From the NCBI GenBank assembly GCA_002281855.1, contig NCHQ01000002.1:400286-464285 (forward strand): a DNA stretch of 64,000 bases. The letters run 5' to 3'. The DNA is from Rhodospirillales bacterium 24-66-33. Lineage in GTDB: Bacteria; Pseudomonadota; Alphaproteobacteria; Reyranellales; Reyranellaceae. Numbering within the stretch: position 1 is the stretch's first letter; every line of letters begins with the position of its first letter. A model generated the notes under the pieces. That model did no database searches. It saw only the letters and a program-made list of their open reading frames with translations, and was not told the DNA's origin. The translations under genes were made by a program, and so were the position numbers. Of the stretch, positions 47,159-55,008 are shown in pieces.

Positions 47159-48136
47159 ATGCAGTTTGCGGGCGAAAAGGTTCTGATCACCGGCGGGGCC
47201 GGCTTTCTGGGAACCAACCTGGCTCTGAAATTGACCACCCTCGGCGCCCGATTGCGACTGACCACCCATCGGAAACCCCTCCAGATCGCGTTCCCCGATG
47301 CCGAAGTCGTGGAAGCCGACCTGCGTCGCCCCGAGGATTGCGCCCGTGCCGTCGAGGGCATGGACGTCGTCTTCATCTGCTCTGCGCAGACCTCCGGGGC
47401 CGGCATCATCCGGACGACCCCTCTCGTGCATGTGACACCGAACGTGCTGATCAACAGTCTTCTCCTCGAGGCCGCCTATCAGGCAAAGGTGAAGAAGGTC
47501 TGCTTCATCTCCAGCGGTGCCGCCTATCCGGGCACCGGCGCCCGCCCCGTCACCGAGGCGGAGATGTTCGATGGCGATCCGGAGGAAGTATATTTTCCGG
47601 CGGGCTGGATGAAGCGCTATGCCGAAATTCTCTGCCGGACCTATGCCGAGAAGATTGCGAACCCGATGCCCACCGTGGTCATCCGCCCCTCCAACGTCTA
47701 CGGGCCCTACGACAAGTTCGATTTTGCCGTGAGCCACGTGACGGCCGCCCTGGTGCGGCGGGTCGCCGAGCGGCAGAACCCGCTTCAGGTGTGGGGCACC
47801 GGGGAGGATATCCGGGACCTGATCTATATCGACGACTTCGTCGAGGGTACGCTCGCCGCCGTCTCGACCGACCTGCCCTTCCTCGCCGTCAACATCTGCG
47901 CCGGCCAGGGCTACGCCGTGCGCCAGGTCCTCGAGACGTTGCTGGAGGTCGATGCTTTCCACGACGCCCGGGTGACGTTCGACGCGTCGAAACCGAGCAC
48001 CGTTCCCGTGCGCCTGATGGACAACGGCTTAGCCCGCTCGCTGCTCGGCTTCGAGGCGAAGCTATCCCTGGCGGAGGGCCTGCGGCGAACCCTGGCCTGG
48101 TACAGGAACGACCCGGCCAGCCCGGCGCGCCGCTAG
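47159..48136 (+). CDS. Extended SDR / NAD-dependent epimerase-dehydratase-like protein (copy 1), YxxxK missing
   Basis: 325-residue extended SDR. NAD-binding motif GGAGFLG (about residues 12-18), RPSNVYGPYDKF and IYIDDFVEG later are typical of nucleotide-sugar epimerases/dehydratases. The expected catalytic YxxxK is absent: the aligned segment reads VYFPAGWMKRYAE, with Lys and no Tyr four residues before. GGGGGTAAA precedes the ATG at 47159. It converges on the E1 beta gene with a 4-bp overlap (CTAG). Paralogue of 50243-51190. A reductase or epimerase of a GDP-sugar is suspected; could be a non-catalytic or atypical SDR. Confidence 0.75.
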   Translation: MQFAGEKVLITGGAGFLGTNLALKLTTLGARLRLTTHRKPLQIAFPDAEVVEADLRRPEDCARAVEGMDVVFICSAQTSGAGIIRTTPLVHVTPNVLINSLLLEAAYQAKVKKVCFISSGAAYPGTGARPVTEAEMFDGDPEEVYFPAGWMKRYAEILCRTYAEKIANPMPTVVIRPSNVYGPYDKFDFAVSHVTAALVRRVAERQNPLQVWGTGEDIRDLIYIDDFVEGTLAAVSTDLPFLAVNICAGQGYAVRQVLETLLEVDAFHDARVTFDASKPSTVPVRLMDNGLARSLLGFEAKLSLAEGLRRTLAWYRNDPASPARR

Positions 48137-49227
48137 AACGGTCCCCTGAAGCGCTTGTAGCCTTCGGTCATCGATCGCTCGACCGGAAGCTCGATGCCGT
48201 GGCCGCTGCCGCGGACCTGGGTCACGATCGCTTCGACGGTCTCGTGCTGGCTCGGGTAATAGATGTCTTCGAGGCTCTTCGCCGTCGGACACGGCGCTGC
48301 GGCCATGCCGAGCATCGCCGGCGCCTGCCGCAGCATCGAGGGATCGCGAACCATGACCTGCCGGCAGACCTCGCCGGCGACGCCGTATTCGAGCCACGAC
48401 GTATCGGCGATCACCAGCCTGCCCGTCTTGCGGATGCTGCCGATGACCAGATCCCAGTCCGGATGACTGATGGAGTTGAGATCGATGACTTCGACCTCGA
48501 TGCCGGCCTTCTCGGCCACGTACTGCGCCGCGCGCAACGCCTCGAGCACCATCACCGACGTCGCCACGACGGTCACGTCGCGACCCTCGCGGGCCACGTA
48601 GCTCGTCAGCGGGATCGGCTTCGACGGAGTCTCGGCGGAAACCGAGAAGTCGAGGTTGTAGAGCAGCCGGTGTTCGATGCTGACCACCGGACCGGGATGA
48701 CGGGCGATGATCTGCGGGTACATGTCGAGGATCGCCTGGCTGGTCGACGGCATGACGACCGTCAGGCCGGGATAGTGGGCGAAGGTCGCCTGCGGGCTCT
48801 GCGAATGCTGTGCGCCCTGCCCCCAGCTGCGACCGACGACCAGGCGGATCAGCATGGGGCACGACATGATGCCGCCGAACATGTAGCGGTACTTGGAGGC
48901 CAGGTTGACGATCTGGTTCATCGCCAGGAACGAGAAATCGGCCCGGATATGCGTGGTGATCGGATAATCCCCGACCAGCGCCGCCCCGATCGCCACGCCC
49001 GTCATGCCTTCTTCCATCAGCGGGACGTCGAACACGCGCTCGGCGCCATATTTCTGCGCAAGGCCGGTGGTCGAGCCGAAGATGCCCTTAAAGTCGTCGA
49101 CGCCCTGGCCCATGATGAAGGTATTCGGATGGTCGGCCAGCGCCGCATCCATGGTCTCGAGCAGGGCACCGGCGTAGGACAGGACGCGCGTCTGTGTCGA
49201 CGGACGCTCTTTCGTAGAGACGTTCAT
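48133..49227 (-). CDS. TPP-dependent dehydrogenase/transketolase-like E1 component, beta subunit
   Basis: 364-residue member of the 2-oxoacid dehydrogenase E1-beta family (pyruvate/acetoin dehydrogenase-like). The N-domain has AALADHPNTFIMGQGVDD, a catalytic Glu in PLMEEGMTG, AMNQIVNLASKYRYM and GRSWGQGAQHSQS; C-domain has DVTVVATSVMVLEAL. Together with the alpha subunit it should form a heterotetramer binding thiamine pyrophosphate. No E2 or E3 gene is nearby, so a stand-alone carboligase or decarboxylase on a sugar is suspected. Follows the alpha gene by 14 bp in one operon. Confidence 0.83.
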   Translation of the reverse strand: MNVSTKERPSTQTRVLSYAGALLETMDAALADHPNTFIMGQGVDDFKGIFGSTTGLAQKYGAERVFDVPLMEEGMTGVAIGAALVGDYPITTHIRADFSFLAMNQIVNLASKYRYMFGGIMSCPMLIRLVVGRSWGQGAQHSQSPQATFAHYPGLTVVMPSTSQAILDMYPQIIARHPGPVVSIEHRLLYNLDFSVSAETPSKPIPLTSYVAREGRDVTVVATSVMVLEALRAAQYVAEKAGIEVEVIDLNSISHPDWDLVIGSIRKTGRLVIADTSWLEYGVAGEVCRQVMVRDPSMLRQAPAMLGMAAAPCPTAKSLEDIYYPSQHETVEAIVTQVRGSGHGIELPVERSMTEGYKRFRGPF

Positions 49228-49241
49228 GCTTCAAGCCCTGC

Positions 49242-50168
49242 CTAGATGATGTCGGTCAGCAATTCGTCTCGCCCCGGGAAGGGGCTCTTCTCGGCGAAGG
49301 CGGCGGCGGCCGCGATCTCCCGATCGATCTCCGGCTTGAGCTCGGCAACGAGCTTCTCGTCGAGCAGCAGCGGATCCCGCGCTTTCCACGCATCGATGTC
49401 GACGGCGCTCCGGTACCCGAAATGGAAATCGTCGCCGACCCCGACATGCTCCTTGTACCGGCCGGTTGCGATTTCGAGGACGAAGGGCCGGCCGGCCCGC
49501 ACGACGGACAGGGCATCGAGGGTGGCCTGGCGGATCGCCAGCATGTCCCAGCCCTCGTCCACCCGGCGCGATTCGATGCCGAAGATCGCGGCGTGTTCGA
49601 GCAGATTGTAGGACTGCCGGGCATTCTTGAAACTGTGCACGGCGAGCCCGTTATCCTCGCACAGGAACAGCACCGGCACCTTCATGAGCGCCGCGAAGTT
49701 CAGGCTCTCGTGATAGACGCCTTCTTCCGTCGCCCCATCGCCGAACACGGCGACGGCCACGCGCGAGCTGCCCCGGCGCTTGAACGACAGAGCGGCGCCG
49801 ACGGCATGGGGAATGGAACTGGCGACGACGGCGGAAGAACCCATCAGCCCGACTTCCGGGGCCGAGAGGTGCATCGAGCCGGCCTTGCCCTTGGAAACGC
49901 CGCCGATACGGCCGTAGAGCTCGGCGAACATCTTGTCGAGCGGGCCGCCCTTGGCGATGTAGAAGCCGTGGGAGCGGTAGGTCGCGAACACGAGATCGTC
50001 GGCGTTCAGGGCATCGCAGACCCCAACCGCGACAGCTTCCTGGCCGATCGACAGATGGACGGGGCTTTGGATCCTGTCGGAAGGGTAGAGCTCGATGATG
50101 CGCTCTTCGACCAGCCTGATCGTCAGCGCTGTCCGGAAAAGTCGGCGATAGCGCTCGTCGCTGTCCAT
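49242..50168 (-). CDS. TPP-dependent dehydrogenase/transketolase-like E1 component, alpha subunit
   Basis: 308-residue member of the E1-alpha family. The thiamine pyrophosphate motif is present (GDGATEEGVYHES...EDN, GDG to N spacing about 28), plus RSHGFYIAKGG and GKAGSMHL. This is shorter than many PDH E1-alpha proteins (about 340-400) but like acetoin dehydrogenase AcoA. Start at 50168 (MDSDERYRRLF) avoids a 15-codon non-conserved extension. Gene order on the strand is SDR copy 2, E1-alpha, E1-beta; spacing 74 and 14 bp. Reaction not known in this context. Confidence 0.83.
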   Translation of the reverse strand: MDSDERYRRLFRTALTIRLVEERIIELYPSDRIQSPVHLSIGQEAVAVGVCDALNADDLVFATYRSHGFYIAKGGPLDKMFAELYGRIGGVSKGKAGSMHLSAPEVGLMGSSAVVASSIPHAVGAALSFKRRGSSRVAVAVFGDGATEEGVYHESLNFAALMKVPVLFLCEDNGLAVHSFKNARQSYNLLEHAAIFGIESRRVDEGWDMLAIRQATLDALSVVRAGRPFVLEIATGRYKEHVGVGDDFHFGYRSAVDIDAWKARDPLLLDEKLVAELKPEIDREIAAAAAFAEKSPFPGRDELLTDII

Positions 50169-50242
50169 CAAACTACATTCCCCAGCCTGAAAGGCGGCCA
50201 TTCCGGCCGCCACTGCCGCCTCTCCTAGCGATACGCCTGCAA

Positions 50243-51190
50243 CTATTCAACATGCCGGTTGGCCCTGTACCACGCGAGCAGCTCGGTCAGGCCATCTTGG
50301 ACCGAGATCGCCGGCCGCCAGCCCGTCGCCTCCATGAAGCGGCGCCCCGACACACGCAGCATCGCAGGGCCCAGGTTCTGCCCTTCCAGTTCGACCACCG
50401 CCTCCCGGAAGCCGTCGGCTTCGATCAAGGCCTGGAGGATCGATCGGACCGAGACCTCGTCCGGGGTGGCCACGTTGAAGGCATGAAAGCCCGGCTGCGG
50501 CCGCAACACCGCCTTCACCGCCCCGGCGAGGTCGCGGGCATGGATCAGGTTCCGCGTCTGGGTGCCGTCACCCGCCAGCCGGATCGGATTGTTCCTTTCA
50601 ACGACACGCCGGACGAGCGACGGGAGGAAATGACCTGTTCGCGGATCGAAGTCGTCGTGCGGTCCATAGACGAGCGTGGGTCGCAGGACGACGGCGGACT
50701 CCAGCCAGCCCAGTGTCCGCACGTACCATTCGAGTTGCTTTTCCAGGTAGCGGTGCATCCACCCCACCCCGAACCAGTGACCCGGAGGATTTCCGGATTC
50801 GTATTGCCCCTCGTCCAGCACCTCCATGGCGGGCGGATACCCGGTGCAGGAGCTGACGAGCACGACGTGGGTGGCTTTGCCGCGCGCCGCGGCTTCGATG
50901 GCATTGGTCACGATGCGCAGGTTGTCGAGGACCGACTCCACGGGCTCGTCCCGAAGCACCGCGCTGGTTGAAACCCGGCCCGCGCACAGGACGACCGTGT
51001 CGCAACCGTCGAAAGCCTGCGACGCCTGGACCCTGTCGTTGAAGTCGCATTGGACCCAGCGAACGTCCGTGGCGGCAAAGGGCGGGCGCGACCTGTGTGT
51101 GGCAACCACAGGCTCCGTCGTCTGGCCGGCCAGGACCTCGACCACGTGCCTTCCGATCAGCCCCGTTGCACCCGCCACTGCAATCGTCAT
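50243..51190 (-). CDS. Extended SDR / NAD-dependent epimerase-like protein (copy 2), YxxxK missing
   Basis: 315-residue extended SDR. NAD motif GATGLIG (about 8-14) and RPTLVYGPHDDF; near the expected catalytic Tyr/Lys the sequence is FGVGWMHRYLEKQ, with Tyr and Lys replaced (Val and His). The GWM(K/H)RYxE stretch is the same as in copy 1 at 47159. Catalytic residues therefore differ from canonical SDRs. It heads the operon with the E1-alpha and E1-beta genes, which argues for a shared pathway. Start at 51190 is chosen because the frame upstream lacks conserved sequence. Confidence 0.72.
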   Translation of the reverse strand: MTIAVAGATGLIGRHVVEVLAGQTTEPVVATHRSRPPFAATDVRWVQCDFNDRVQASQAFDGCDTVVLCAGRVSTSAVLRDEPVESVLDNLRIVTNAIEAAARGKATHVVLVSSCTGYPPAMEVLDEGQYESGNPPGHWFGVGWMHRYLEKQLEWYVRTLGWLESAVVLRPTLVYGPHDDFDPRTGHFLPSLVRRVVERNNPIRLAGDGTQTRNLIHARDLAGAVKAVLRPQPGFHAFNVATPDEVSVRSILQALIEADGFREAVVELEGQNLGPAMLRVSGRRFMEATGWRPAISVQDGLTELLAWYRANRHVE

Positions 51191-51322
51191 CTTCGTTCGG
51201 TCTCCCGTCACCTGCTTGCTGCGCCGACCGTAACCGCCGACTGGCAGATTGTCGCACAGATCGGTCGCCCGGGCCGCCGGACGTGCTAAGGAATGCCCGC
51301 AAACTGACGAGTTGACAGGAAA

Positions 51323-52261
51323 ATGGGAATGTCGCCGCATCAGCGCCTGGGCCAGAGAGACTTTGAAGTGGCGGTCGGAATCCCGGCGGGAACTTTGGAC
51401 GAGCGTACCAAGGCCCTACTCGAGAAGACTCCGCTCCTCTACTCTCCTCTCGACGACGCCGCCCAGGCGGCTACCCGCGCGAAGGTGGCCGAGGACATCG
51501 ACCGCGGTTTCACGGTTGTGGGCGAGCATCGCGCTTCGATCTGGCGCGACGCCTGGCAGGATCACCTGGACGATTTCATCAAGTCGGGACACGCGCTGGA
51601 AGCCCTCAATCCGCGCTTCGTGGGCGGCACCGCCCTCCTGCGCTGGCAGGGCGCGTACGTCGAGGGCGTCACCGAGCGTTTCGAACTGGCCTTCCTTGAG
51701 ATCTTCCGCGACTGGCTGTTCCGGACTTACCTTGCGGATGCGTCGCATCTCTACGAGTTCGGCAGCGGCAGCGCCTTCAACGTTGCAGCCTATGCGAAGC
51801 TCTACCCGGAGACCCCGATCACCGCGCTCGACTGGGCGCCCGCAGCAGTCACGATCGCCAACCTTCTGGGCGATCAGCACGGCATGAAGATCGCCGGCCA
51901 GCGGTTCGATTTCTTCGCTCCCGAGAGCGGCTTCGAGTTCGCTCCGAACAGCAGCGTGCTCACCATGTGCGCTCTCGAACAGGTGGGCGACCGGTTCCTG
52001 CCCTTCCTGGACTTCATCCTGGCGAAGCGGCCGCAGCGGGTGGTCCATGTGGAACCCATGCTGGAACTCTACGACCCCGACCTGCCGCACGACGCCCTGG
52101 CCGTTCGGTATCATCAGCAGCGCAAGTATCTAAGCGGCCTCATGCCTCATCTGCGTTCCCTGGAAAAGGCCGGGGCCATCCGGTTCCTGAAGATCCAGCG
52201 ATTGAAGTTCGGCAGCCGCTTCCACGAGTGCTTCTCCGTGGTTGCCTGGGAACCGGTCTGA
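51323..52261 (+). CDS. Class I SAM-dependent methyltransferase
   Basis: 312-residue protein. Motif I is YEFGSGSAFNVAAYAKLYP (about residues 148-160), the acidic residue ALDWAPAA follows, and TMCALEQVGDRFLPFL corresponds to motif IV/VI. The N-terminal 110 residues are helical and not assigned. Similar proteins sit in LPS or capsule clusters. AGGA precedes ATG at 51323; a second ATG two codons later is possible. Divergent from SDR copy 2 with 132 bp between starts. Confidence 0.68.
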   Translation: MGMSPHQRLGQRDFEVAVGIPAGTLDERTKALLEKTPLLYSPLDDAAQAATRAKVAEDIDRGFTVVGEHRASIWRDAWQDHLDDFIKSGHALEALNPRFVGGTALLRWQGAYVEGVTERFELAFLEIFRDWLFRTYLADASHLYEFGSGSAFNVAAYAKLYPETPITALDWAPAAVTIANLLGDQHGMKIAGQRFDFFAPESGFEFAPNSSVLTMCALEQVGDRFLPFLDFILAKRPQRVVHVEPMLELYDPDLPHDALAVRYHQQRKYLSGLMPHLRSLEKAGAIRFLKIQRLKFGSRFHECFSVVAWEPV

Positions 52262-52272
52262 CCGGACGCGGG

Positions 52273-52298
52273 CCCAATCCCGGGGCCCAATCCCGGGG
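52273..52298. repeat. Tandem duplication of 13-bp CCCAATCCCGGGG
   Basis: Two perfect adjacent copies (52273-52285, 52286-52298) between the methyltransferase and dehydratase genes. The unit contains CCCGGG, and the duplication probably arose by slippage. Confidence 0.6.
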
Positions 52299-52388
52299 TC
52301 GCATTCACGGGCGAGACGGGCTATTGAGGCCCCGACCGGCGCGCAGGAGCGCCCGGACGATCCAAAGCCAAGCGAAAGGCACTTCAAG

Positions 52389-53408
52389 ATGTCGGCCAAG
52401 CGCGCCCTGATCACGGGCATCACGGGAATGGTCGGCTCGCACCTTGCCGAATACATCCTGAAGCACACCGACTGGGAGATCATCGGGCTTTTGCGCTGGC
52501 GCAGCCCGCTCGACAATCTCAGCGCCATCGTCGGGCCGATCAACTCGGGCTCCCGCGTCCGGCTCGTCTACGGCGACCTGCGCGACACCCTGTCCATCCA
52601 GCGTGCCGTCGAATCGGCCAAGCCGGACTATGTATTCCATCTGGCCGCCCAGAGCTTTCCCCGCACCAGTTTCGACTCTCCCCTCGACACGATGGACACC
52701 AACATCCTGGGGACGGTGCGGGTGCTGGATGCCCTGCGCACAACCGCGCCGGACGCGGTCATCCATGTCTGTGCGTCCTCCGAGGTCTTCGGCCGGGTGC
52801 CGAAGGAGAAGCTGCCGATTTCCGAGGAATGCAGCTTCCATCCCGCGTCGCCCTACGCCATCTCGAAGGTCGGCACCGACCTCGTCGGTCGCTTCTATGC
52901 CGAGGCCTACGGCATGAAGGTCATGACCACGCGCATGTTCACCCACACCGGCCCGCGGCGCGGCGACGTGTTCGCGGAGTCGACCTTTGCCAAGCAGATC
53001 GCGATGATCGAGCATGGCCTGGTTCCGCCGGTGGTCAAGGTCGGCAACCTGGAATCGCTGCGCACCGTGGCCGACGTGCGCGACGCCGTGCGCGCCTACT
53101 ATCTTCTCGCAACGAAGGATCCGGTCGCGGGCGCCTACTACAATATCGGCGGCACCCATTCCTGCACCGTCGGCAGCATCCTCGAGCATCTCATCGCGCT
53201 GTCGCCGAAGCGCGCAGAGATCAAGGTGGAGGTCGACCCCGACCGGCTTCGCCCCATCGATGCCGACCTGCAGGTGCCGGATACGTCGAAGTTCGAGAAG
53301 CATACAGGCTGGCGGCCCGAGATTCCCTTCGAGCAAACGATGCGTGATCTGCTCGACTATTGGCGCCAGCGCGTCTCCGTCGAGGGCAACCGGTTCCTCA
53401 CGCGATAG
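52389..53408 (+). CDS. GDP-sugar 4,6-dehydratase (GMD-like, probable GDP-heptose dehydratase)
   Basis: 339-residue extended SDR of the GDP-mannose 4,6-dehydratase type: Rossmann motif GITGMVGSHLAE (about 9-20), SSEVFGRVP with catalytic Ser/Glu, and YAISKVGTDL with the YxxxK motif intact. It removes water across C5-C6 to give a 4-keto-6-deoxy sugar. Neighbouring HddA and HddC-GmhB make GDP-D-glycero-D-manno-heptose the likely substrate, as for WcbK/DmhA, but the sequence alone cannot exclude GDP-mannose. Start at 52389 follows AAAGG. First gene of an operon with hddA-like and RmlC-like genes (29 and 17 bp gaps). Confidence 0.8.
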   Translation: MSAKRALITGITGMVGSHLAEYILKHTDWEIIGLLRWRSPLDNLSAIVGPINSGSRVRLVYGDLRDTLSIQRAVESAKPDYVFHLAAQSFPRTSFDSPLDTMDTNILGTVRVLDALRTTAPDAVIHVCASSEVFGRVPKEKLPISEECSFHPASPYAISKVGTDLVGRFYAEAYGMKVMTTRMFTHTGPRRGDVFAESTFAKQIAMIEHGLVPPVVKVGNLESLRTVADVRDAVRAYYLLATKDPVAGAYYNIGGTHSCTVGSILEHLIALSPKRAEIKVEVDPDRLRPIDADLQVPDTSKFEKHTGWRPEIPFEQTMRDLLDYWRQRVSVEGNRFLTR

Positions 53409-53437
53409 CCAGAAGAACCCGAACAGAGCATCCGAAG

Positions 53438-54475
53438 ATGAAGCGCCCGCCGGCAAGCGACAACATGTCGATGGCAATGTCGAGAACGCCCTACCGCGTG
53501 TCCTTCTTCGGGGGAGGCACCGACTATCCCGAGTGGTATCGGGAACAGGGCGGCAGCGTGCTGTCGATGGCCATCAACAGATACTGCTACATCGTCGGGC
53601 GCCATCTGCCCCCGTTCTTCGCGACTCGTCACCGGGTGGTCTGGTCCCACATCGAAACCGTCAACTCGATCTCCGAGATCCTGCATCCGGCGGTCCGGGC
53701 CGGGCTGCAGTACATGGAGTTTGGCAACGAACGCGGCGTCGAAATCCACCATCAGGGCGATCTTCCGGCGCGCTCGGGCATCGGCTCCAGTTCCGCCTTC
53801 TCGGTGGGGCTGATCAACGTTCTCCACGCGATGCGCGGTGAGACGATCAACAAGCGCGACCTCGCCAACGCCGCGATCCATCTGGAGCGCGACATCCTCC
53901 AGGAAACGGTGGGCTGCCAGGACCAGGTGGCCAGCGCCTATGGCGGTCTGAACGTCATCCGGTTCGGAGTGGACGGCGCCATCGACGTCGTGCCGCTGGA
54001 CCTGTCGGGTCAGAACCATCGGAAGCTCGAGGACTGGCTTCTGCTTTTCTACACGGGTACGACGCGGCTCTCCTCGACCATCGCGAAGCTCCTGGTCTCC
54101 AATCTCGGCGCGAAGAGCAGCCATCTGCAGCGCATGCACGCCATGGTCGACCCCGCCGCGAAGCAGCTGCGAACGGGAGACATGGAGTCCTTCGGACGGC
54201 TCCTGAACGAAGCCTGGCAGCTCAAGCGCCAACTGTCGGACGGCGTCACGACGGGCAGCATCGACGACGTCTACGCGGCCGCCCTGTCCGCGGGCGCCCT
54301 CGGCGGCAAGCTGCTGGGTGCCGGTGGCGCGGGATTCATGGCCTTCATCGTGCCGCCGGAGAAGCAGCCGCAGGTTCGGGCCGCCCTCTCCCATCTCCTT
54401 CACGTCCCGGCGGGGATAGACTTTACCGGCTCGACGATCGTCTATCGCCAGCTCGAAACCCTGCCCCAATCCTGA
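53438..54475 (+). CDS. hddA: GHMP kinase, HddA-type D-glycero-D-manno-heptose 7-phosphate kinase
   Basis: 345-residue GHMP-family kinase. N-terminal substrate motif RVSFFGGGTDYPEWY is typical of HddA; the GHMP ATP motif is LPARSGIGSSSAFSVGL, and the C-terminal motif 3 is LGGKLLGAGGAGFMAF. HddA phosphorylates D-glycero-D-manno-heptose 7-phosphate at C1 with alpha configuration, feeding GmhB and HddC (fused at 42798-44015). Start at 53438 (MKRPPASD) is 8 codons before an alternative MSMAMS. Sits between dehydratase and RmlC-fold genes in the operon. Confidence 0.82.
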   Translation: MKRPPASDNMSMAMSRTPYRVSFFGGGTDYPEWYREQGGSVLSMAINRYCYIVGRHLPPFFATRHRVVWSHIETVNSISEILHPAVRAGLQYMEFGNERGVEIHHQGDLPARSGIGSSSAFSVGLINVLHAMRGETINKRDLANAAIHLERDILQETVGCQDQVASAYGGLNVIRFGVDGAIDVVPLDLSGQNHRKLEDWLLLFYTGTTRLSSTIAKLLVSNLGAKSSHLQRMHAMVDPAAKQLRTGDMESFGRLLNEAWQLKRQLSDGVTTGSIDDVYAAALSAGALGGKLLGAGGAGFMAFIVPPEKQPQVRAALSHLLHVPAGIDFTGSTIVYRQLETLPQS

Positions 54476-54492
54476 CAGCGACGGGAATTCAC

Positions 54493-54999
54493 ATGGAGAC
54501 TTTTCCGACGACCCTCGACTCGGTCCGGCTGATCAAGCCGCCGACGATCTTCGAGGATTTCCGCGGTCATTATGTCGAGACCTTCAACGAGCGCCTCTAC
54601 CGTGAGGCCGGCATCGACCAGCATTTCATCCAGGATGACATTTCGGTGTCGCGCCAGCATGTGTTGCGCGGCATCCATGGCGACGACAAGACCTGGAAGC
54701 TCATCTCCTGTCTGCAGGGAAGCTTCTACATGGTCGTGATCAACAACGATCCCCAATCCTCGCAATACCGGAAGTGGACGTCGTTCACCCTGTCGGAGAC
54801 CAACCGGCTGCAGGTATTGGTGCCGCCCAAGTTCGGCAATGGCCATGTCGTCATGAGCGAGCAGGCGATCTTCCACTACAAGCAGACCACGGATTACGAT
54901 CGCTCGGGTCAGTTCACGCTGGTCTGGAACGATCCCGCGCTGAACATCTGGTGGCCGGTTCAGAGTCCGATCGTTTCGGAACGCGACCAGGGTCGTTAG
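54493..54999 (+). CDS. RmlC-fold nucleotide-sugar 3,5-epimerase (GDP-heptose type likely)
   Basis: 168-residue cupin of the dTDP-4-dehydrorhamnose 3,5-epimerase family. Catalytic His lies in VLRGIHGDDKTWKL and the Tyr in FHYKQTTDYDR. The RGIHGD.KT.KL form and WNDP..NIWWP ending differ from canonical RmlC (RGLHYQ) and resemble the Campylobacter GDP-6-deoxy-4-keto-heptose epimerases (MlghB/DdahB), as far as I recall. It would invert C3 and/or C5 of the 4-keto intermediate made by the dehydratase. Final gene of the operon with dehydratase and HddA. Confidence 0.8.
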   Translation: METFPTTLDSVRLIKPPTIFEDFRGHYVETFNERLYREAGIDQHFIQDDISVSRQHVLRGIHGDDKTWKLISCLQGSFYMVVINNDPQSSQYRKWTSFTLSETNRLQVLVPPKFGNGHVVMSEQAIFHYKQTTDYDRSGQFTLVWNDPALNIWWPVQSPIVSERDQGR

Positions 55000-55008
55000 C
55001 CGCGCCTT

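Noticed and set aside
47338..49245. 635-codon plus-strand frame over SDR copy 1 and E1 beta
   Set aside because: Crosses the ends of two real genes and shows no family similarity.
54493..54999. Canonical dTDP-rhamnose RmlC
   Set aside because: No rmlA, rmlB or rmlD genes are in the window and the active-site loop is RGIHGD instead of RGLHYQ.
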